A stretch of DNA of 7,928 nucleotides from Lachnospiraceae bacterium. Lineage in GTDB: Bacteria; Bacillota_A; Clostridia; Lachnospirales; Lachnospiraceae. Both the position numbers and the translations under genes were made by a program. The notes beneath the pieces were generated by a model, which saw nothing but the letters and a program-made list of their open reading frames with translations, ran no database searches and had not been told where the DNA came from. The stretch is from assembly GCA_017437705.1 (NCBI GenBank), contig JAFRYJ010000289.1, positions 1 to 7,928 of the forward strand, read 5' to 3'. Below are positions 1-5,515 of the stretch, one piece after another (within the stretch, counting starts at the first letter, position 1; the number at the start of each line of letters is the position of its first letter).

Positions 1-69
1 ATCGATGACTTCCTGACTGAGCCCCAGTTTCTTAATGATGTCGGAATCCCTTTCAAATATCTTGACTGC
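1..69 (-). pseudogene. feoB: FeoB continuation beyond the in-frame stop (partial, cut by the left edge)
   Basis: Reading past the TAA at 70-72 in the same frame gives 23 uninterrupted codons to the window edge, beginning AVKIFERD and ending LGLSQEVID. This is the conserved helical stretch that follows the G domain in FeoB, where Firmicute proteins usually read RWYA(I/V)K.FERD. The match on both sides of the stop, with no shift of frame, points to a single-base nonsense change of a Tyr codon (TAT or TAC to TAA). No start codon or ribosome site precedes the fragment, so it is not an independent gene start. The membrane permease part of FeoB would lie further left, outside the window. Confidence 0.75.
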
Positions 70-966
70 TTACCATCTTTGAGTGGTTTCGTCGGAATCG
101 TGGAGGCAGGCCTCCTCGATGTGTGCGAGAGCATGCTCCACGGGACCGGAGAATTCGTGGCGGGGTATATGCCGTCCTTCTGCCGCGGCCTCAAGGGCTG
201 CCTCCGCAGCTCGCAGTGTATTCTCGCCCTTAAGGGCGGATATCTCTATGATCCGGCAGTTGAAAGCCTTCGAAAGCTTGTCGATATCGATGGAGTCGCC
301 GTTTTTCCTTACGACGTCCATCATGTTTACGGCTATGACCATGGGAATGCCCAGCTCCGCCAGCTGCGTCGTAAGATAAAGGTTTCGCTCCAGGTTCGTG
401 CCGTCCACTATGTTGAGGATGGCGTCGGGCCTTTCGTCAATAAGGAAATTTCTTGCTACGACTTCCTCCAGAGTATAGGGAGAAAGAGAGTAGATGCCGG
501 GAAGGTCGACGATCTTTACGTCGCTGTGCTTTTTAAGACGGCCTTCCTTCTTTTCGACCGTAACGCCGGGCCAGTTTCCGACGAACTGGTTGGCGCCCGT
601 AAGGGCGTTGAACAATGTTGTCTTGCCGCTGTTGGGGTTTCCCGCCAGGGCTATCCGTATCTCTTTATCCTTCTCCATATTCTTTTTCCTCTTCCGTGTT
701 TTGTCCGCTTTTTCTTCAGCGGTCTCTGAAGCTTCCGTTTCCGGTGCTTCCACAATGATCATTTCGGCATCGGCCTTCCTTACGGAAAGCTCGTATCCCC
801 TTACGGTGATCTCCATGGGATCTCCGAGAGGGGCCACCTTTATGACCTTGATGGTCACTCCCTTGGTGATGCCCATATCCATGATCCTTCTTTTTACGGC
901 GCCTTCGCCCGTAAGCTTTTTGACCTTAACGGTATCACCGATCCGGACATCCTTTAATGTAGTCAT
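70..966 (-). CDS. feoB: FeoA-FeoB fusion, ferrous iron transporter; truncated by an in-frame stop after the G domain
   Basis: FeoB is the inner-membrane Fe(II) permease with a cytosolic GTPase domain. Residues 1-72 form a FeoA-like SH3 domain (RRIMDMGITKG). A charged linker (about 73-96) leads to Met97, where unfused FeoB proteins would begin. The G domain shows G1 GNPNSGKT (109-116), G2 Thr in WPGVTVE (133-139), G3 DLPG (154-157), G4 NMMD (214-217) and G5 SALKG (243-247). The frame stops after QRW at residue 298, where FeoB normally continues with Tyr and then hundreds of membrane-spanning residues. As written, the product is a soluble FeoA plus G-domain protein without a permease. The start ATG follows GGGAGG by 5 bases and lies 10 bases after the feoA stop, so the two are cotranscribed. 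The gene is either a recent pseudogene or carries a sequencing error. Domain identity is secure; functional status is not. Confidence 0.9.
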   Translation of the reverse strand: MTTLKDVRIGDTVKVKKLTGEGAVKRRIMDMGITKGVTIKVIKVAPLGDPMEITVRGYELSVRKADAEMIIVEAPETEASETAEEKADKTRKRKKNMEKDKEIRIALAGNPNSGKTTLFNALTGANQFVGNWPGVTVEKKEGRLKKHSDVKIVDLPGIYSLSPYTLEEVVARNFLIDERPDAILNIVDGTNLERNLYLTTQLAELGIPMVIAVNMMDVVRKNGDSIDIDKLSKAFNCRIIEISALKGENTLRAAEAALEAAAEGRHIPRHEFSGPVEHALAHIEEACLHDSDETTQRW

Positions 967-976
967 ATAAGCCTCC

Positions 977-1189
977 CTAAATCATTATTTTCGACGCCAT
1001 CTCCTTACTGATGGCTATCCTTGAATCCTTGACTTTTACGATCAGGTTTCCGCCGTTTGAGGACACCACCGTGGCGGAGCTTCCCGGGACGAAGCCCATA
1101 TCAGCCAGGTGCTGCCTGGTCTCGGGACTCCCACCTATCCGCGCAATGATGTTTTCCTCGCCCTCGTCTGCAAATATCAGGGGCAGCAT
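977..1189 (-). CDS. feoA: FeoA, small SH3-like partner of the ferrous iron transporter
   Basis: This 70-residue protein has the length and sequence of a stand-alone FeoA, a small cytosolic protein thought to bind FeoB and tune its activity. The typical core is visible: an N-terminal strand, a helix with RQHLADMGFVPG (about residues 25-36), then strands ending in RIAISKEMASKIMI. The ATG is preceded by GAGGAGGTG with a good 6-7 base spacing, which fixes the start. It is the first gene of the minus-strand feo operon, followed after 10 bases by the feoA-feoB fusion, so the operon encodes two FeoA domains. Its promoter at 1256-1284 is covered by DtxR-like operators, so repression by iron is the likely control (inference). 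Confidence 0.9.
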   Translation of the reverse strand: MLPLIFADEGEENIIARIGGSPETRQHLADMGFVPGSSATVVSSNGGNLIVKVKDSRIAISKEMASKIMI

Positions 1190-1232
1190 TTCGGCACCTC
1201 CTCAGCATAAGTAATAGTTTTCAAGAACATAT

Positions 1233-1273
1233 GTTAGCCCTCTCTAATAACTTGAATGATAGTCTTAACTAAC
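1233..1273 (-). promoter_or_regulatory. Proximal pair of DtxR/IdeR-like operators at the feoA promoter
   Basis: Two palindromes with 5-6-5 geometry lie 25 bases apart, start to start: 1233-1248 reads GTTAGCCCTCTCTAAT and 1258-1273 reads GATAGTCTTAACTAAC. Each departs from GTTAG-N6-CTAAC at one base. The known DtxR/IdeR 19-bp box can be read as two overlapping TTAG-N6-CTAA units, so the spacing fits that family and not a Fur box. One site covers the -10 and much of the spacer of the feoA promoter; the other covers the predicted transcription start. Assignment to a DtxR-family iron repressor is inference; the repeats are directly visible. Confidence 0.7.
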
Positions 1274-1284
1274 AGTAATGTCAA
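1256..1284 (-). promoter_or_regulatory. Proximal feoA promoter
   Basis: On the minus strand, TTGACA (1284-1279, a perfect -35) is followed by exactly 17 bases and TATCAT (1261-1256, five of six -10 matches). The predicted start near 1249 gives a leader of about 60 bases ahead of the feoA ATG. The -10 box and spacer overlap one GTTAG-N6-CTAAC operator, and a second operator sits just downstream, an arrangement suited to repression. Confidence 0.75.
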
Positions 1285-1327
1285 TAGCCTTATTTGTGTT
1301 TCAAATAACATACTCAGAATAGAGCAT

Positions 1328-1364
1328 AAAAAAACCGCTCGAGGGTGCGTATGGCCCGGACGGT
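1328..1364 (-). terminator. Intrinsic terminator in the feoA upstream leader
   Basis: On the minus strand, ACCGTCCGGG (1364-1355) pairs with CTCGAGCGGT (1343-1334) around an 11-base loop. Nine of ten positions pair, two of them as G-U wobbles, with one C-A mismatch. The stem runs directly into seven T residues (1334-1328). Its 5' arm is also the 3' arm of a competing 12-bp stem, so termination could be conditional. Confidence 0.65.
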
Positions 1365-1578
1365 GAAACGGCTGATTACAGATCCTTACTATGCCGTCCG
1401 CCATATCCGGCATCAGGTCTCCCTGAAGTCGCAGCCCCGGATATGGCATTTGCGGCATCCGTACAGGAGTTGAGCACGGATGAATGATGCAGCATAGCAA
1501 TAATAAGGAAGTTTTATCCCGCAGGATATTTACGGTTTGATCCGCGGTATTCTCAAAGGGGGTTAGGTAAAACTAACT
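1328..1578 (-). ncRNA. Structured leader RNA or small RNA between the two feo promoters, class unknown
   Basis: This gene-free stretch would be transcribed leftward from the distal promoter (predicted start near 1578) to the terminator at 1328-1364, giving about 250 nt. In transcript order it holds: a 7-bp stem, CATCCGT with ACGGATG (1482-1476 with 1462-1456); an 11-bp perfect stem (1447-1437 with 1410-1400) enclosing a 5-bp hairpin capped by GAGA, a GNRA tetraloop only on this strand (1426-1413); a 12-bp stem with a two-base bulge (1405-1394 with 1363-1350); and the terminator. The second and third stems share 1400-1405, and the third stem and terminator share 1355-1363, so neighbouring stems exclude each other. 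That is the usual anti-antiterminator, antiterminator, terminator layout. I could not match it to a known riboswitch, T-box, 6S or SRP RNA. An independent small RNA is the alternative reading. Confidence 0.55.
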
Positions 1579-1602
1579 ATATGCATGTTAGCATAGCCTA
1601 AC
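1562..1602 (-). promoter_or_regulatory. Distal pair of DtxR/IdeR-like operators
   Basis: Two palindromes with perfect arms, GTTAGGTAAAACTAAC (1562-1577) and GTTAGCATAGCCTAAC (1587-1602), again lie 25 bases apart. They are placed exactly as the proximal pair: one ends 5 bases from the -35 box and overlaps the -10, the other lies at the predicted start. These are the best copies of the motif in the window. The TTAG-N6-CTAA unit matches that of DtxR/IdeR boxes; the regulator itself is not in the window. Confidence 0.75.
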
Positions 1603-1613
1603 CGATGTGTCAA
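1585..1613 (-). promoter_or_regulatory. Distal leftward promoter upstream of the structured leader
   Basis: On the minus strand, TTGACA (1613-1608, perfect) is followed by 17 bases and TAACAT (1590-1585, four of six matches) preceded by TGC, an extended -10. It would drive the structured leader and, if the terminator is read through, feoA. It lies exactly 329 bases upstream of the proximal promoter and has the same operator geometry. Confidence 0.65.
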
Positions 1614-1648
1614 TAACAAATTTTTATCTTTTCTTATCAAAATTCCTA

Positions 1649-1657
1649 TGATATAAT
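1649..1657 (+). promoter_or_regulatory. Extended -10 promoter for scfA
   Basis: TGATATAAT (TG at 1649-1650, perfect TATAAT at 1652-1657) lies about 44 bases before the scfA ATG in an AT-rich stretch. No good -35 stands 16-18 bases upstream (TTTTCT at 1629-1634 is the nearest), which the extended -10 could offset. It is divergent from the distal feo promoter, whose -35 box ends 36 bases to the left. Confidence 0.6.
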
Positions 1658-1700
1658 TTTACGGTATATTGGTATAAGTTCGTAAAACAGGAGGTTCATC

Positions 1701-1844
1701 ATGAAACATATAAAGGAAGTTGAAACAAAAGAGCTCAGGAAGACCGTCAAGGACGGCGGATGCGGCGAGTGCCAGACATCATGCCAGTCTGCCTGCAAGA
1801 CTTCCTGTACTGTAGGAAATCAGACCTGCGAGCATTCAAAATGA
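1701..1844 (+). CDS. scfA: SCIFF ranthipeptide precursor, six cysteines in a 47-residue peptide
   Basis: The 47-residue peptide begins MKHIKEVETKELRKTVK and has the hallmark core GGCGECQTSCQSACKTSC followed by TVGNQTCEHSK. Its six cysteines are C21, C24, C28, C32, C36 and C43, the pattern that defines SCIFF (six cysteines in forty-five residues) peptides of Clostridia. These are ribosomal peptides in which the partner radical SAM enzyme forms a Cys-to-Thr thioether. From what I recall of a studied homologue the link is C32 to T37, and both residues are present at those positions here. AGGAGG (1689-1694) stands 6 bases before the ATG. No protease or dedicated exporter gene follows, and the biological role of SCIFF is not established. 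It is followed by a strong hairpin and then by its maturase. Confidence 0.93.
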   Translation: MKHIKEVETKELRKTVKDGGCGECQTSCQSACKTSCTVGNQTCEHSK

Positions 1845-1861
1845 TATTTGTTTAAGTCTTG

Positions 1862-1887
1862 GACCCCGGGACAGCCGTTCCGGGGTC
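1862..1887 (+). promoter_or_regulatory. Intercistronic hairpin between scfA and scfB
   Basis: GACCCCGG (1862-1869) and CCGGGGTC (1880-1887) form a perfect 8-bp stem with a 10-base loop. AAAAG follows rather than a T-tract, so this is not a classical intrinsic terminator. Its place between a small precursor gene and its catalytic enzyme suggests mRNA stabilisation or partial attenuation that yields more peptide than enzyme (inference). Confidence 0.6.
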
Positions 1888-1913
1888 AAAAGTGTGTATG
1901 GGAGTCGTATTAA

Positions 1914-3287
1914 GTGGTCCATCAGTACAGATCGAACGGTCACAATATAGTCCTGGATGTTAATTCGGGCAGCGTTTTCATACCCGACGATATGACGTAC
2001 GAGATCATATCAATGTATGAGGAAGCGGACAGGGAGACCGTCATCGGAAAACTTAATAATAAATACAGCGAAGAAGATCTGAAAGAAGCCTACGAAGAGG
2101 TCACACAGCTGAAGGACGAAGGCAAGCTCTTTACGGAGGACGCCTTCGAGCCCGTTATTGACGCCTTCATGGAAAGAAGGCAGCCGGTGGTAAAGGCGCT
2201 TTGCCTTCATATCGCCCACGACTGCAACCTGGCCTGCAGATACTGCTTTGCCGGCGAGGGAGAGTATCACGGAAGACGCGCCCTTATGAGCTTCGAAACG
2301 GGAAAGAAGGCTCTGGATTTCCTTATCGCCAATTCGGGGAACAGGAAAAACCTGGAGGTGGATTTCTTCGGAGGAGAACCCCTTATGAACTGGCAGGTGG
2401 TAAAAGACCTGGTGGTTTACGGCAGGGAGCAGGAGGAGCGGTTCAATAAACGCTTCCGCTTTACGCTCACCACCAACGGAGTGCTTTTAAACGACGAGAT
2501 CTGCAGCTTCCTCAATAAGGAAATGTCCAATGTGGTCCTTTCCATCGACGGGCGTCCGGAGGTCAACGACAATGCAAGGCCCTTCAGGAACGGAAGAGGC
2601 AGCTACGACATCATCCTGCCGAAATTTCTGAAGCTGGCGGAGCAGAGGAACCAGACGGACTATTACGTAAGAGGCACCTTTACAAGATGGAACCTGGATT
2701 TTTCGGAGGACGTGCTCCATCTTGCGGACCTCGGCTTCAAACAGATATCGGTGGAGCCGGTGGTGGCGGATCCTTCGGAGGAATACGCTCTCAGGGAGGA
2801 GGATCTGCCTCAGATAATGGAGCAGTACGACAGGCTGGCTTCGGTGATGCTCAAGCGTCAGAGGGAGGGCAGAGGCTTCAACTTCTTCCATTTTATGATC
2901 GACCTTTCCGGCGGCCCCTGTGTATATAAAAGGCTTTCGGGCTGCGGATCCGGATCGGAGTATCTGGCGGTAACGCCATGGGGAGACCTTTATCCTTGCC
3001 ATCAGTTCGTGGGGAACGAGGATTTTCTTCTCGGCAACGTGGACGAGGGCATCAGAAGGACGGATCTCGTGGAAACGTTCTCCGGCTGCAATGTATATAA
3101 AAAGCCGGAGTGCAGGAAATGCTTCGCCAGGTTTTACTGCAGCGGCGGATGCGCTGCGAATTCATATAATCAGCATAAGGACATCACGGCCCCTTACAGG
3201 ATCGGCTGTGAGATGATGAAAAAAAGGATAGAATGTGCCATAATGCTTAAGGCGGTAATGGCAGAGGACGGAGGTAAATTGTCATGA
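1914..3287 (+). CDS. scfB: SCIFF maturase, radical SAM/SPASM thioether-forming enzyme
   Basis: The 457-residue enzyme acts on the scfA peptide. Residues about 1-90 resemble a PqqD-like RiPP recognition domain that would bind the leader (NIVLDVNSG, then helices). The radical SAM core starts at 95 with the [4Fe-4S] motif CNLACRYC (C104, C108, C111) and the SAM-binding GGEP (153-156). A SPASM/twitch region with auxiliary Fe-S ligands occupies the C-terminal third: C336, C344, C362, C392, C400, C403, C409, C413 and C432, including GPCVY, PCHQF and ECRKC..RFYCSGGC. The GTG start at 1914 is chosen because GGGAG (1900-1904) stands 9 bases upstream and the N-terminus then aligns with known maturases. 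The stop overlaps the secDF start as ATGA. At least three Fe-S clusters make it a heavy iron user beside an iron-uptake operon. Confidence 0.93.
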   Translation: MVHQYRSNGHNIVLDVNSGSVFIPDDMTYEIISMYEEADRETVIGKLNNKYSEEDLKEAYEEVTQLKDEGKLFTEDAFEPVIDAFMERRQPVVKALCLHIAHDCNLACRYCFAGEGEYHGRRALMSFETGKKALDFLIANSGNRKNLEVDFFGGEPLMNWQVVKDLVVYGREQEERFNKRFRFTLTTNGVLLNDEICSFLNKEMSNVVLSIDGRPEVNDNARPFRNGRGSYDIILPKFLKLAEQRNQTDYYVRGTFTRWNLDFSEDVLHLADLGFKQISVEPVVADPSEEYALREEDLPQIMEQYDRLASVMLKRQREGRGFNFFHFMIDLSGGPCVYKRLSGCGSGSEYLAVTPWGDLYPCHQFVGNEDFLLGNVDEGIRRTDLVETFSGCNVYKKPECRKCFARFYCSGGCAANSYNQHKDITAPYRIGCEMMKKRIECAIMLKAVMAEDGGKLS

Positions 3288-5431
3288 AGGAACACAAAAG
3301 GAGGAATATAATCGTATTCATCCTTATCCTGATACTTACAGCGGCATGCGGATATGTAGCGGTAAACGGTGTCGGGGAAAAGCATCAGGGAGCGGCTAAG
3401 AACATTACGCTGGGCCTGGATCTGGCCGGCGGCGTAAGCATCACATACGAGGCGGTGGACGAGGATCCCTCAAGTGCGGACATGTCCGATACCGTATACA
3501 AGCTGCAGCAGAGAGTTCAGGCATATTCCACCGAGGCGCAGGTCTATCAGCAGGGATCCAACAGGATCGCCGTGGAGATCCCCGGCTTCTATGATGTGGA
3601 TTCGGCCATGGAGACCCTGGGAGCACCAGGTTCCCTCATTTTCATGGAAGAGGTGGAAGGGTATCTGAGCCCCGTCTGCACCGGCGACCAGGTCGTTGAT
3701 GCACAGGTTTATTCGGGACAGGATACATACGGCAACACAAAGTATTCCGTAAGGCTCACCTTTAATGAGGAAGGCACGGAGGCTTTTGCCGAGGCAACAT
3801 CAAGGAACGTGGGCAAGCCCATTTACATCGTATACGACGGAAACATCATTTCCAGCCCCAACGTAAAGCAGGCCATCACAGGCGGAGAGGCTTATATCGA
3901 AGGCGATTTCAGCTTCCAGGAGGCCGACGTGCTTGCAACGTCCATCAGGCTGGGAACACTTAATCTCGAGCTTAAGGATATCTCTTCAAACGTAGTCGGA
4001 GCACAGCTTGGCGACGAGGCTGTAAGCACGTCCCTCAAGGCGGGCATCATCGGCGTAGGCCTTGTAATACTCCTGCTCATCATCCTCTACAGGATCATGG
4101 GTGTGGCTGCAGGCATCGCTCTTATATTCTACGTGCTTGCAACACTGCTTCTCCTTAACGCGCTGGATATCACCCTTACGCTGCCCGGTATAGCCGGCGT
4201 TATCCTGGCCATAGGAATGGCGGTGGACGGCAACGTCATCATATTCTCGCGTATCAAGGAGGAGATCGGAAACGGCTCCAACGTAAGGAACGCCATAGAC
4301 GCCGGCTTCAAGAAGGCCCTTTCGGCCATCATAGACGGCAATATCACCACGCTTATAGCGGCAGCGGTGCTTTATGTCATGGGCACCGGTTCCATAAAGG
4401 GCTTCGCGCAGACCCTGGCGCTGGGCATCGTTCTTTCAATGATAACGGCCCTCCTGTTCACCAGGGCCATCCTCAAAGCCTTCTATTCCATGGGCTTTAC
4501 GGACGAGAAGTATTACGGGAAGACGAAGGAAAAAAAGATCATCCGCTTTGTGGAGAACAAACGCAAGTACTTCATTGTCTCCCTGCTGCTCATCGGCGCA
4601 GGCGTTGTGGCCATGCTGGTATACAACGGAAAAGAGGGCAAGCCCCTTAATTTCGGTCTCGACTTTACGGGCGGCACGTCCTACAACATCACTTTTGACG
4701 AGCATATAAGCGTTACCAGTGAGGAGGGGCAGAAGCTCCGTTCCTACATCGAAGAAGCCATCGGAACCTCCGATGTACAGCTCCAGAACGTAACGGGCAA
4801 GAACGAGATCGTTATAAAGACCCAGGTGCTTGACACCGAGAAGAGGCAGGCGCTCATGAAGGCCATCAGGGATAATTACAGCATCCAGGAGGAGCTCACG
4901 AGCCAGGATACCATAAGCGGCGTCATCTCCAACGAGATGAGACGTGATGCGGTAGTATCCGTCATCATCGCACTGGTCTGCATGCTCGTATATATCTTTA
5001 TAAGGTTCAGGGACTGGAAGCTGTCCGTATGCTCCATCGTGCCCCTTATCCACGATGTCCTCGTCGTTATAGGCGTCTACGCCATCACCAGGATATCGGT
5101 GGGCAATACGTTCATAGCATGTATGCTCACCATCGTAGGTTACTCCATCAATGCGACCATCGTTATCTTCGACCGTATCAGGGAGAACCTTAAGAAAAAC
5201 AGCAGCGCGGATCTGGCGACGGTGGTAAATACCAGCATCACCCAGACCCTTACAAGATCCATATATACATCGGTGACCACACTCATAACCGTGCTCGCCC
5301 TCTTCATTCTCGGCGTTACGAGCATCAGGGAGTTCACCTTCCCTCTGATGTGCGGCATCATCTGCGGAGCATATTCATCAGTCTGCATCGCGGGTACGCT
5401 TTGGTACATCATGAAAAGAGGAAAAAGATAA
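3284..5431 (+). CDS. secDF: SecDF, fused protein translocase accessory subunits SecD and SecF
   Basis: This 715-residue membrane protein uses the proton gradient to help SecYEG-SecA complete protein export. One N-terminal membrane segment (about 8-28) is followed by the SecD periplasmic motif LGLDLAGGV (43-51), an outer domain to about 245, and six-helix SecD membrane core with MAVDGN (312-317; Asp315 is the conserved proton-path residue). SecF starts near 425, with its own first helix, NFGLDFTGGT (456-465), and a second membrane core from about 555. SecF has YSINATIVIFDRI (620-632), where many homologues have Asp at Ala624; Arg658 in TLTRS is kept. Single-chain SecDF is common in Firmicutes. 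The ATG overlaps the scfB stop (ATGA), with GGAGGT (3270-3275) 8 bases upstream inside scfB, so translation is probably coupled. It ends in tandem TAA codons. Confidence 0.95.
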   Translation: MKEHKRRNIIVFILILILTAACGYVAVNGVGEKHQGAAKNITLGLDLAGGVSITYEAVDEDPSSADMSDTVYKLQQRVQAYSTEAQVYQQGSNRIAVEIPGFYDVDSAMETLGAPGSLIFMEEVEGYLSPVCTGDQVVDAQVYSGQDTYGNTKYSVRLTFNEEGTEAFAEATSRNVGKPIYIVYDGNIISSPNVKQAITGGEAYIEGDFSFQEADVLATSIRLGTLNLELKDISSNVVGAQLGDEAVSTSLKAGIIGVGLVILLLIILYRIMGVAAGIALIFYVLATLLLLNALDITLTLPGIAGVILAIGMAVDGNVIIFSRIKEEIGNGSNVRNAIDAGFKKALSAIIDGNITTLIAAAVLYVMGTGSIKGFAQTLALGIVLSMITALLFTRAILKAFYSMGFTDEKYYGKTKEKKIIRFVENKRKYFIVSLLLIGAGVVAMLVYNGKEGKPLNFGLDFTGGTSYNITFDEHISVTSEEGQKLRSYIEEAIGTSDVQLQNVTGKNEIVIKTQVLDTEKRQALMKAIRDNYSIQEELTSQDTISGVISNEMRRDAVVSVIIALVCMLVYIFIRFRDWKLSVCSIVPLIHDVLVVIGVYAITRISVGNTFIACMLTIVGYSINATIVIFDRIRENLKKNSSADLATVVNTSITQTLTRSIYTSVTTLITVLALFILGVTSIREFTFPLMCGIICGAYSSVCIAGTLWYIMKRGKR

Positions 5432-5443
5432 TAATAAAAATAC

Positions 5444-5467
5444 GATGCCCCGGTGATCCGGGGCATC
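5444..5467 (+). promoter_or_regulatory. Intercistronic hairpin after secDF
   Basis: GATGCCCCGG (5444-5453) and CCGGGGCATC (5458-5467) form a perfect 10-bp stem with the 4-base loop TGAT, 12 bases after the secDF stop. The sequence after it, ACTGTCTTG, is not a T-tract, so efficient intrinsic termination is doubtful. It shares its CCCCGG/CCGGGG core with the hairpin after scfA. An mRNA 3'-end stabiliser or weak attenuator is likely. Confidence 0.55.
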
Positions 5468-5482
5468 ACTGTCTTGACCCGT

Positions 5483-5515
5483 GAAAACGCCCGCACATAT
5501 ACAAAAGGCGTTTTC
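5483..5515 (+). promoter_or_regulatory. Hairpin abutting the recJ ribosome site
   Basis: GAAAACGCC (5483-5491) and GGCGTTTTC (5507-5515) form a perfect 9-bp stem with a 15-base loop. It ends two bases before AAGGAG, the recJ ribosome-binding site (5518-5523). Its A-rich left arm and TTTT right arm resemble a weak bidirectional terminator, but its place suggests an effect on recJ translation. Function is inference. Confidence 0.45.

Noticed and set aside
70..72. Stop-codon reassignment or programmed readthrough in feoB
   Set aside because: TAA ends secDF and recJ normally here, and no readthrough structure is evident around position 70, so a mutation or sequence error is simpler.
79..729. Long plus-strand open frame opposite feoB
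   Set aside because: It is an antisense shadow of the feoB G domain with no ribosome site or protein-like features; similar shadows opposite scfB, secDF, recJ and apt were also dropped.
1340..1380. Resemblance to S-box (SAM-I), cobalamin or T-box conserved strings on the plus strand
   Set aside because: Only short fragments match (such as GGCCCGGACGGTGAAA); the kink-turn, B12-box and T-box consensus strings are absent.
1411..1436. Resemblance to the SRP RNA core (CAGGTC...GAAG..GCAGCC) on the plus strand
   Set aside because: The hairpin pairs differently from SRP helix 8, the GGAA tetraloop is missing, and the transcription signals favour the other strand.
1376..1495. 39-codon minus-strand frame that ends in the antiterminator loop, a possible leader peptide
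   Set aside because: Its stop position is suggestive of attenuation, but there is no Shine-Dalgarno sequence before the ATG and no run of a regulatory codon.
1234..1500. Open frame of 88 codons on the minus strand between feoA and scfA
   Set aside because: It starts at a TTG with no ribosome site, has no recognisable protein features, and runs through the terminator, the proximal promoter and an operator. An internal ATG at 1424 has a passable AGGGAG upstream but faces the same objection.
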